From Eutypa lata (Eukaryota; Ascomycota; Sordariomycetes; Xylariales; Diatrypaceae), in NCBI GenBank assembly GCA_022661535.1, contig JAKULF010000006.1, forward strand, positions 4,520,130 through 4,584,129: DNA of 64,000 bases, read 5' to 3'. The position numbers and the translations under genes are program-made. Numbering within the stretch: position 1 is the first letter of the stretch; every line of letters begins with the position of its first letter. The notes beneath the pieces are model-generated. The model had not been told where the DNA came from and ran no database searches. It saw nothing but the letters and a program-made list of their open reading frames with translations. Shown piece after piece: positions 48,356 to 59,450 of this stretch.

Positions 48356-49704
48356 CTACTCGATATATTCATCATCGCTCATGGATATATCACCTTCATC
48401 TTCCGATGAATCATATACGTCCTGAGAGCTAAGGGCGCGTTGATCCTCATACCATTTCAACAAAGCCGAGAGATGGCACAAGGCGCGTCTCCTTCCTTCA
48501 GCAGATTGGAGATTAACCCATCTTGTACTCTGCATCCGGACGCAACTTTCTTCGCCGCGACTTTCGACGAGTGACTTCTGATCACTTTCGTTGGAGGTAT
48601 CAAGATATTCCCCATAGGAGTGGCCAAATTCGAAGTGAATGAACCGTACAAAGGTGTTAGTTGCGGCAATGATGAACACGCTACATCATGGAAGACTTGA
48701 GATTAGAGACGATGAGGCTGAATTATTGGAAGGGGTTTGAAACTAGTGAAGGGAACTTGCTCCTTTTGTAGCACCGCCTGGTTCTCTTTCCAAGTAACCA
48801 CTGCTTCACCGAGATACTGGGCTGTGGTCTCATTAGACACAACAGGCGTAAATGTTCCTGTTCGGTCATCGATCTGGATGTATCTGAACGCCTTCTTTGC
48901 CTCAATTAAAGCCACAGATGCATTGCTCGTCTTCCATCCATCAGCCTGGCGAACCATTTGACAGATGCCTCCGTCATCTATTGCTACGATGTTCTTGGTA
49001 CCAGCGATGGAGGTATCAACCCTATTTCGCTCGACACGGAGCCGGAACTCCATATCTTGATGGCCCTGAACTAGGCATAGATGGAGTGCATGCTGGAGGA
49101 AACACGAGACTAGACAGACGGTCACTTCCTCAGGATTGTGTCGTCTCGCATCGTGATCGTCTTCACCGTAGTCGACCGAGCCTACTTCGTACTCGGAGGA
49201 CGAAGGTCTTGTTGGTGATGAAGATGAGCCTATAATAGCAGTAGTAGAATTGACGTAGGCTGCCCTATCAACCTGTCGTCTTTCGCGTTGAGGATATATT
49301 CTGGCCTTGTCGACCTCTTCCGGACGACACGCTCGTGCAAGCGCAGCCCAGAATGGCCCATGAATAGACCTCATAAGGGTTGACTCGCTGCTTTGGAAGA
49401 TGTTCAGCGCATGAGGGCCATCGATAAGAGCATCCGTCATTTGAGGGTCAAAGAACTGTGATGATATGGAACCACTAGTACAAAGTCCACAGTCACTATC
49501 ATGCGCATCCTTTGTGATCTCCAAAAACGGGAGTTCGATATCTATCAACAGTCGATAAGCAACCAGATGTCGAACTGTCCATCGACTAGCGGAATAATTC
49601 AACTCTTCCCCTCTTAGTTGTGCAAGTACTTGCAACCCATCCATCTGTTCCGAGAATCGCTCCATATCTACTAAAGAACGAGCAGCATAAATCTGGTCAT
49701 TCAT
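48356..49704 (-). CDS. Fungal hypothetical protein, possible PD-(D/E)XK-type fold, with a GC-AG intron
   Basis: Exon 1 49704-48761, intron 48760-48681, exon 2 48680-48356; 422 aa. The intron begins GCAAGT and ends GTAG; no GT donor gives a matching phase, while this one yields NQAVLQKDVFIIAATNTF in frame. The branch CTCTAAT is present. Features: a polar Ser-rich region at about residues 150-185, then VERNRVDTSIAG, VAIDDGG, VALIEAKKAF and AQYLGEAVVTWKENQ, and a very acidic C-terminus. An Asp followed by an E-A-K strand is compatible with the PD-(D/E)XK nuclease fold seen in several fungal accessory proteins, but this is a weak pattern argument. It is intact and adjacent to other lineage-specific genes near the chromosome end. 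Confidence 0.7.
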
Positions 49705-50064
49705 ACTTATGAGTATTTATGAGACAATCATGAAACTAGTCACTATGGAAAAATCAAATGTAGATATCGTGAGGTCAGGAGGAAAAAGGGGAGAGAGGGG
49801 AAGGGAAACACATTAGGGGTAGGCACGTATTATGGAGCTTGATCGCCAGGGGTTGGTGGGGCTGGCTAATATCTTATCGATAGGTGATCAGTGACGTGAC
49901 GCTTGAAAACCAATCATACATACAACCTCAACATCAACATCGACATTAATTATATGTTTTAGAGCCTCATGTTTTGATTGCCCCCCCTTTTTCTTGTCCA
50001 TATAACCAATCAGACATTTGAGCCATATCAGGTGTATCCTCGACGTGGACTTTTCTACCGGAAC
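49705..50064. other. Divergent intergenic region, no gene seen
   Basis: A 360-bp gap between two start codons facing apart. Includes a purine-rich GGAAAAAGGGGAGAGAGGGG stretch near 49780. Confidence 0.5.
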
Positions 50065-51224
50065 ATGATGTGCCACACCAGAGTCTTCACGAGCCCGAGT
50101 ACGAAGAGACAGACGTCACACGATCTCCCTAGCTCTCAAGCTCAGCGCGATTCTACCTGCCTCTCAGCCTCCGACTCATGTTTCGAACCTCCGCGATCAT
50201 CTCCCGTCAAGAGTCACCCACCACCTGAACCAGGATCATTGAATGAGATCATTCGCACGAATTGTCGAACACGCTTGTTTCTGCCACCGGTCGCCTGGAG
50301 TTCGCTTCAACTAGAATTGCTTGGATGCCACTTCGTTGATAAGAAACGTCTTAGTAGGACCAGACACAATGATATACAGAATACGTCTAGCCCTGAAGTT
50401 GGCTCCCAATGTCAGGACAGGATGCGGGCAGCCACTCAACTATGCCAAAGGAACCCCTTGAACATCAAGTTATGCGCTTTGGAAGAAATCCTTACTACTT
50501 GGGGATTCCACTGTCTAGAGTAAATGCTCTGTTCTCTGTCGGTTGACTCTTCAGGCTTGGTTGCTTCATGATTGCTAATGCTTGATCGGAAATATAGGTA
50601 CAATGACTTGTTTTTTCGATTCGGCGGCTGCACAGTTAACAGACTCTCAACGGACAGAGTTCTGTCGCGCGGCAACTCTGGTGTCCCCCATCTTGCTTTC
50701 GTCTCCCTTGACACCATACGTGCGATCCGACGGAAATACATATCTCGGCGTTATCGCCTCGGGAGGCGACACAACCTACCTGTTGCAAGTTTAAGACAGA
50801 GGAGGCTGAGCAAACTCGAATCTCTATGCGAACCTGAAGACCCATATCTCGCTGCCGTGCTGATTGCACTAGCTCAGGAACAGCGGGAATCATGTCGACC
50901 AAGTCAAGAGGGCAGTTTGGGTGTCGAGAATAAGACATGTCTTGCCGGGCAGAGGCCTATAACCTCGTATAAGGTACGCCTAACCAAGTTTGTTAGACTT
51001 ATGCGGCATTTGATCTAACTTGGTTGAATTAGGTAGCTCTAATCACCGTTAATGAGATATGGTCACGAGATCTTCGCCTTTATACTGCCACCATCTCAAG
51101 CAGCTTTCTCAACAAGCTCCACGAACCATCGAAGTATTTGCCAAGTTCTCAAATCACGATCTTACACTACACTATCCCCTTATCAAAGCCGGAGAGATTA
51201 TTAGAAAGGTTAATAAAAGTATAA
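50065..51224 (+). CDS. Conserved fungal hypothetical protein; last gene before the telomeric AT-rich block
   Basis: Exons 50065-50519, 50598-50973 and 51033-51224; introns of 78 nt (GTAAAT..ATAG, branch GCTAATG) and 59 nt (GTACGC..TTAG, branch CTAAC); 340 aa. The core reads VPHLAFVSLDTIRAIRRKYI, LCEPEDPYLAAVLIALAQEQR, then LRLYTATISSSFLNKLHEPS and ITILHYTIPL, which I recognise as a widespread fungal protein of unknown function. The first 110 residues are Ser/Pro/Thr-rich and probably disordered. Two ATGs in tandem (50065, 50068) open the frame; the stretch before them starts from TTG only. The gene is intact although the mutated AT-rich block begins about 200 bases after its stop. Confidence 0.7.
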
Positions 51225-51244
51225 GAAGAAAGTCCATGATAAGA

Positions 51245-51365
51245 CAAGCTACCACATAAAGAATAGCGCGCACGAGCCGCGCGGATCCGCCGGTGCGCCT
51301 CGTCGACTACGAGGGCTCGTACGCGATCGTTCGGGCGGCCCGATGATTCTTCGCGATGCATTACC
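51245..51365 (-). other. GC-rich CpG-dense patch at the edge of the AT-rich block
   Basis: About 100 bases crowded with CG dinucleotides but nearly without CA or TG. On the minus strand an open frame reads RALVVDEAHRRIRAARA, containing a DEAH box like helicase motif II. No other helicase motif is visible, so this may be chance. It may be the GC-rich scrap of an element whose other cytosines have been lost. Confidence 0.4.
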
Positions 51366-51599
51366 TTAAATCTCAAGCTGTCGTATGTATAGCTTTGCCT
51401 CAGATCTTAAGCCGCCGTATGTATATTTTGTACCACGTTAATGCATTAAGTTTTGGCCAATTAAATCTTTAGGATTTTTCGCGAGCTACGACGACTTAAG
51501 CTTATTTAATGATTTTTATTTTTTAAAATATTATAAAATAACGTATTATAATATAAAATAATTCGTAATAAATTTAAAATATATTTAATAAATTTAAAA

Positions 51600-53565
51600 C
51601 TTTATAAACGTTAAATTTATAAATTAATTTTAATCGAAAATTATTTTATATTAAATTACGTTATTAATTACGTTATTAAATAATCGTTAAATATATCGAA
51701 AATATATATTTAATAAAAAAATAACTTTAAATTAATTAAATTTTAAATATAAACTTATTTATTTATTTTTAATTAAATGTATTTATTTCGAAAAACTTAT
51801 ATATAATTTATAATTAAAGTTAATTAAATATATTTTTTTTTTCGATTTATATATTTAATTTTTTTAAATTTAACTTTATAAATTTATAAACTTATAAACT
51901 TATAAATTTATTAATTATTTTTTAAATTTATAAATTATTTATAAATTTATAATTTTATAATTTATAATTTATAACTTTATAATTTATAATTTATAAACTT
52001 ATAATTTATAAACTTATAAATTTATAAAATAATTTATAAATTTATAAACTTTTAAATTTATAATTTATAAATTTAAATAATTTAAATAATATTATATTAA
52101 TTATTTAACTTTTAATTTAAATAATTTAAATAATAATAAAACTTATAATTTATAAATTTATAAATTTATAAATTTATAAAACTTATATATATAAAAATAA
52201 AACGTTATAATTTAAAAATAAATTATAATTAATAATATAAAACTTAATTATAAAATAATTATAAATTAATTTTAATAATTTAATTATTTTATATATAATA
52301 ATTATAAATTTAAATTTTAATAAATAAAAGGTTTTTTAAAAGTTAAATTAATTATATTAACTTTTATTTTATAAAAAAAATTTTTCGTTTAAAAAAAAAA
52401 CGATTTTTATAATTTATTTATAAGCGAAAAGTCGTATTGTTTTTTTAAATATAACGATTAAAAAAATTTTTATATAATTAAAAATTTTTATTATTTTTTT
52501 AAATTTAAAATAAAATTATATAAATTAAAATTAATAAATTATTTTATAAAAATTACTTTATAAAAATTATTTTATAAATACGTTTAAATACGTTATATAT
52601 ATATATATATATTATTATTATTATTTTAATTAAAAAAATTATAATATATAAAGTTTTTATTATATTAAATTATATTTATATAATTTTTTTATAAATAATT
52701 AAAATTATAATAATAATAATAATAAAATATAATTAAAAAAAACTTTAAAATTTATAAATTTATAAATTTATAAATTTTTAAACTTTTAAATTTTTAAATT
52801 TATAAAGTAATTTATAAATTTATTTTAATTAAAAGTTATTTTATATTAAATTTAAATTATTTAATTATATTATTAATTTATATAATTTAATTATATTATT
52901 AAATATTAATTAATTACGTAATAAATATTTTAAAAATATATATTTATTATTATAATAACTTTTAATTAAATATATTTATTTTAAAAATTATATATATAAT
53001 TTATAATTATAATTAATTAAATATATTTTTTTTTATATATTTAATTTTTTTAATTTTAATTTTATAAATTTATAAATTTATAAATTTATAAATTTATTAA
53101 TTATTTTTTAAATTTATAAATTATTTTTTAAATTTATAAATTATTTATAAATTTATAATTTTATAATTTATAATTTATAATTTTAAAACTTATATATTTA
53201 TAAATTTATAAAATAATTTATAAATTTTTAAATTTTTAAATTTATAATTTATAAATTTAAATAATTTAAATAATATTATATTAATTATTTAATTTTTAAT
53301 TAAATAATTTAAATAATAATAAAATTTATAATTTATAAATTTATAAAATTATAAAATTTAAATATATAAAAATAAAACGTTATAATTTAAAAATAAATTA
53401 TAATAATAATATAAAATTTAATTATAAAATAACTTTTAATTAATTTTAATAATTTAATTACTTTATATATATAATAATTTTTAAATTTAAATTTTAATAA
53501 ATAAAAAAAGTTTTTTAAAAAGTTAAATTAATTATATTAACTTTTATTACGTAATAAAAATTTTT
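51600..53565 (+). repeat. Diverged direct duplication, about 0.8 kb per copy
   Basis: About 51600-52400 and 52790-53565 share the same order of words with mostly C/T and G/A differences, for example the segment ending TTAATTATATTAACTTTTAT at both 52345 and 53527. Copies lie about 1.2 kb apart. Confidence 0.65.
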
Positions 53566-56371
53566 CGTATTTATAATTAATTTCGTAATTATTTAACGTT
53601 TTAAATAATTATTTTTAAAAGATTATATAAAATATTAATTATAATTTTAATTATAAATTAATTATAAATATATATTTAATATTATTAAATAATTTTTATT
53701 AAAAATTATAAAACGATTTAAATTATAATATTATAACGATTATATTAATAAAGTTATTTAAAAAATTTTTTAAATAATTAAATAATAATATAATTATTAT
53801 TAATATATTATTTATTATTTATTATTTATTAATCGTTATTATTTATTAATTAATCGTTAATTATCGTTATTTATTAATTAATTATTAATTATTATAAATT
53901 ATTATAATAATTATTATAATTTAAAAAAAAAATTATAATTTATATAATTTAATAATAAATTTATATAAATTTATATATATATTTATTTATTTTATTTTTA
54001 TTAAAATTATTTTAATAAATTATTATTTAAAATAATATAAAGTTTAAAATTTTTTTTAAAAAGTTTATAATTAATTTCGTAATTTTTTAATACTTTAAAC
54101 GATTATTTTTATATAATATAATTTATACGAAAAAATTTAAACGTAAACTTAATGCGTTTTTAAACGATTATTTTTAAAAAATTATATAAAATATTAATAA
54201 TAACTTTAATTATAAGTTAATTATAAATATATATTTAATATTATTAAATAATTTTCGTTAAAAGTTATAAAATAATTTAAATTACGATATTATAATAATT
54301 ATAAAATTTTATTAATCGTTATAATATAAAAAAATACGGCTTTTTATAAGCTTTAAAAACTTTTTTTTAACTTTTAAAATTAATAAAATTTTACTTTATA
54401 AGTTATAACTTATTACGTTAAATTCGAAGAATTTAATCGAAAAATTTATTCGAAATTAAAAGTAATTAATAATAATAAAATCATTTAAATAATCGTAATA
54501 TTTATTTTTATTTATAAATTTTATAATAAATTATATATTATAATAATTTAAATATTTAAAAAATTTAAAGGATTTAAGCTGCGAAATTTAAATCTTTTTA
54601 TTCTTTTTTTAAAATTTAAACTTTAAGCTTTATAAATTTATTATTACGTATTACGAATTTTATAAATTTAATTATTATATTATAAGCTTTTTACATTAAT
54701 TATTATATATAAACCTTTTATTTAACTTTATATATATATTTAATTTTACGTTTATACGTAAATTTAATCGATTTATAATCGAATTAATTAATTAAAGTTA
54801 CATTATTTAATTATATTATTTAATTGCATTATTTAATTACATTATTTTAAAAATCTTTAAATAATTAAAACTTTAAAGTTATAATTTATAAATTTATAAA
54901 TTTAAAAAGTAATTAATAAATAATTAATAAATTTATAAATTATAAGTTTATAAGTTTATAAATTACTTTTATATAAATATTATAATTATTTATATATAAT
55001 TATAAATTAATTATAAAGTAAGTTTATAAGTTATTTAATTAATTATTATTATTTATAACTTTTAAACTTATAATTATTATAATTATTTATAATTATTATA
55101 ATTATTTATATATAATTATAAGTTAATTATAAATTTAAAAGTTATAAAGTTATAAGTTATAAATAATTAAAGTTAAATAACTTATAAAACTTAAAGAATA
55201 TATTTAATTAAAATGTTAAATTTTTTTTAAAATTAATTAAAAGATTAACGTTAATTAACTTTAAATTAACTCGATATTAAATTTTTATTAATTTAAATTT
55301 AATTAATTCGTAAAAGATATTTTTATTAATATTCGCTATTCGTATTAACTTTAATTTTACTTCGAATTTTACGATTAATTTTTAAATAATTTAAAATAAA
55401 AGAATTTTTAAATTTAATTAATAAAGTTATTTAAAAAAAAAAATTTAAATAATTAAATAATAATATAATCGTTATTAATACGTTATTTATTATTCGTTAT
55501 TTATTAATCGTTATTATTTATTAATTATTCGTTAATTATTATAAATTATTATAATTTATTAATCGTAATTATAATTTTAATATAAAAAAAAAAAACTTTT
55601 AAAAAAAAATTTTTTTTTTTTTTTATTAATTTATTAATTTATAATTAATTTCGTAATTTTTTAACGTTTAAATATTATTTTTATATAACGTAATTTATAT
55701 AAAAAAGTTTAAACGTAAATTTAATATATTTTTAAATAATTATTTTTAAAAAATTATATAAAATATTAATAATAATTTTAATTATAAGTTAATTATAAAC
55801 GTATATTTAATATCGTTAAATAATCGTTATTAAAAATTATTTTATTTATTTATTCGATTTAAAGATTTAATAAAATAATACTTTTTAATTAAAATAATTT
55901 TATTATTTTTTTTTTTTATTTAATTTTTTTTTTTTTCGATTTAAAATTATATATATTTTTATTTTTTAATTTAATTTAAAATTTATTTCGAATATAATAA
56001 ATTATTATAAATATTACGCATTATTAAAGGTTTAGCTTTATATAAGCTTTTTAAGTATTAATATATAAAAGAAAATTTTTTTAAAGTTTTATTAAAAATA
56101 TAAAATAATATAATTAAATAAAAAAAAATATTACGTAATAATAAGTATAATTTAAAAAAATCGATAATATAAAGTAAAACTTTTAATTATTATTTAAAAA
56201 GTTATTAATATAAAAGGTTAAAGTTATTAAATAATTTAAAATAATATAATAATATTATAATAAATATATTAAAATTTAAAATGAATTTCGATTAATATAA
56301 AATAATTAAAGTTTATTTTTAATATAATTAATTATTACGAATAATTTATATTTAAAATAAACTTTAATTAA

Positions 56372-56638
56372 TGTTACGAATCGTAAAAACGCGTATACGA
56401 ATGTTTTTTTATAAAGTGAAAATATTAAATTAAAGAAAAAAAAAAAGTAAAAAGAAAGGTTTATAATAAAAAATTAACTTTAAGTAAGTAAAGTAAATAC
56501 CTTATTATTATTTAATTTTTTAATAATTTATTATTTTTTTAAATTATATTTATTTATTATTTATTTATATATCGTATATATAATTTATTATTATTTTAAT
56601 TTTATTATTATTTAATTATTTAATTACGTATTATAACA
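56372..56638 (+). repeat. Left LTR-like repeat, 267 bp
   Basis: Aligns end to end with 58219-58485. It retains more CG and the TG..CA ends, so it is the less mutated copy. Confidence 0.78.
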
Positions 56639-58218
56639 TTACTTTTTCGTTAAAAAAGGCTTCGTTTTAAAGATTATATATTTTATATAATTTTATTCCT
56701 TTATTTAACTATTAAATTAACTGTAAATATTAACTTTATAAAAGTTTTTTTATCGAAATATAAATAGTTTAATTATAAATGTTTAAATATATATTAAATT
56801 TATTATTAAAATATAAAGTAAATATAATAATTCTTTTTATAAATATTACGATATACGAATTATAAAAATAATTATTAAAAAGGTAATTTTCGTTATAATA
56901 AATATATAACTTGTTATTTATTTATTTTTTACGTTGTTTTTTAATAATAAATTAAATAATTTATTTATTAATAATAATTTAATTACTTTCGTTTTTAAGT
57001 TTAACTTTAACTTTAACTTCGGCTTTTAATAATTTAATTAAGTTAAAAACAAGTTAATTTAAAGTGTTAATATCGTAAATTATATTAAGGTTAATATTTA
57101 TTTAATTAAATTTAATAAATTAATAATTATTAATTATTAAAAAAGTAATTTCGTAAATAAATTTATAAAGTAATTTAACGAAGATATTATAATCGAATAA
57201 TAACTTTTCGTTCGTTTTTTTATAATTTAAGCGTTTTTATAAAAAATTAAAGAAATTATAATAAAGATTTATAATTTAAAAATTATTAAATAAGTTAACA
57301 GCTTTATTTATAAATTAAGTTTAATATTTTTATTCGAAAAAAAACTTAACGAAAGTTTTATTATTTTGTTTTAAATAACGAAGTTTTTTAATAACTTATT
57401 AATGCTTTAAAAAGTTATAATATAAGCGTTTTAAAGCTTTAACGATTTTGTTATAATTAAATGTTTACGTTTTAAATGCATAATAAAGCAAAAAGTTTAT
57501 TACGAATTTAATAAAAAAGTTTAAATAATTATAAACGTATTAAAATTAACTTTTCGCGTTATTAATAATAACTTTATTTATATTAAGTTTTTTTATTATT
57601 ATAAATAATTAAATATTAAAGTTTTTTTTAAAATCGATAAGCTTTTTAATATTAAGTAAAATTGCTTTTTTTTAAAATAACTTTAATAAAATTATTATTA
57701 AGGTTTCGTTTTAAGCTTTTAAAGCTTATATTTATATATTAAATTAATAATTTAATTTATTACGAGCTTGTTATATAATAATAAAAATGATTATTTAAAT
57801 TTCTTAAATAATAATAAAAGTTATATTATCGATGTTTATTAATAATAAAAGAGTTGTTATTATTTAGTTTTAATGTATTATAAAAGTAAAAGATAAAATA
57901 AATATTATAAAAGTAAAAATAATTATATATATATATTAAAGATTTATTAAAGTTATATTAAGTTTAAAGGTATAATATTTACGTTATAATAAATATTTAA
58001 TATTAATAAATATATCGTTATTATATAATTAATAAAAAAAGTATTATAAAAACAAAAAAAAAAAAAAAATAATTTAATTAAAAAGTATTTTTAATAAATA
58101 TAAATTTATAAAAAGTAAATATAATAAATAAATAAATGTACGTATTTTTTAAGGATTTTTAATTGCTTTATATAATGTAAAAAATATTTATTTATATAAG
58201 TAAAAAAATTTAATATTA

Positions 58219-58485
58219 TATTACGAATCGTAAAAACGCGTATATAAATATTTTTTTATAAGGTAAAAATATTAAATTAAGAAAAAAAAAAAAGTAAAAG
58301 AAAAGGTTTATAATAAAAGATTAATTTTAAATAAATAAAGTAAATACTTTATTATTATTTAATTTTTTAATAATTTATTATTTTTTTAAGTTATATTTAT
58401 TTATTATTTATTTATATATTATATATATAATTTATTATTATTTTAATTTTATTATTATTTAATTATTTAATTACGTATTAAAATA
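58219..58485 (+). repeat. Right LTR-like repeat, 267 bp
   Basis: Same length and order as the left copy; differences are mostly C to T and G to A, including loss of the initial TG. Confidence 0.78.
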
Positions 58486-58709
58486 ATTAATATAAAATAA
58501 TTAAAGTTTATTTTTAATATAATTAATTATTATAAATAATTTATATTTAAAATAAATTTTAATTAATATAAAATAATTAAAGTTTGTTTTTAATATAATT
58601 AATTATTATAAATAATTTATATTTAAAATAAATTTTAATTAATATAAAATAATTAAAATTCGTTTTTAATATAATTAATTATTACGAATAATTTTATTAA
58701 TAAAAATAT

Positions 58710-59450
58710 AATAATAAATAAATTACGTTTATTTTATAAAAGTATATTAATAAAAGTATAATAATAAATAAATGAATTATATTTATAAAAATATATTAAT
58801 AAAAATATAATAATAAATAAATAAATTATATTTATAAAAATATATTAATAAAAATATAATGATAAATAAACGAATTACGTTTATAAAAATATATTAATAA
58901 AAATATAATAATAAATAAACGAATTATATTTATAAAAATATATTAATAAAAATATAATAATAAATAAATAAATTACGTTTATAAAAATATATTAATAAAA
59001 ATATAATAATAAATAAACGAATTATGTTTATAAAAATATATTAATAAAAATATAATAATAAATAAATAAATTATATTTATAAAAATATATTAATAAAAAT
59101 ATAATAATAAATAAATAAATTACGTTTATAAAAATATATTAATAAAAATATAATAATAAATAAACGAATTACGTTTATAAAAATATATTAATAAAAATAT
59201 AATAATAAATAAACGAGTTATATTTATAAAAATATATTAATAAAAATGTAATAATAAATAAATAAATTACGTTTATAAAAATATATTAATAAAAATATAA
59301 TAATAAATAAATAAATCGTATTTGTAAAAATATATTAATAAAAATATAATAATAAATAAATAAATCGCGTTTATAAAAATATATTAATAAAAGTATAATA
59401 ATAAATAAATAAGTTATGTTTATAAAAATATATTAATATAAATATTATTT
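58710..59450 (+). repeat. 49-bp tandem array, about 15 copies
   Basis: The word TATATTAATAAAA recurs every 49 bases from about 58742 to 59428, giving 15 units. Units are nearly identical except at a short window that reads ATTACGTTT, ATTATATTT, ATTATGTTT or AATCGCGTT, i.e. C/T and G/A changes. Confidence 0.9.

Larger units (their letters stand above)
56372..58485 (+). mobile_element. RIP-damaged LTR-type element, 2.1 kb
   Basis: Two direct repeats of 267 bp bound an internal region of about 1.58 kb. The left copy starts TGTTACGAATCG and ends ATTATAACA, i.e. the TGTTA..TAACA ends usual for LTRs. The right copy starts TATTACGAATCG and ends ATTAAAATA, so it has changed at both ends. ATTAA stands on both sides (56367-56371 and 58486-58490), fitting a 5-bp target duplication. 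The internal part has no open frame, so the element is a non-autonomous or deleted and mutated copy. Superfamily cannot be read from the sequence. Confidence 0.75.
56290..58695 (+). repeat. 76-bp tandem repeat array, interrupted by an element
   Basis: Units at 56290-56365, 58561-58636 and 58637-about 58695 (partial). One more unit is split: its first 6 bases are at 56366-56371 and its remainder runs to 58560. Each unit begins (A/G)ATTAATATAAAATAATTAA. The interruption is the LTR-like element listed separately. Confidence 0.8.

Noticed and set aside
58710..59450. CRISPR-like array
   Set aside because: Units are contiguous with no unique spacers, and the organism is a fungus; it is a plain tandem repeat.
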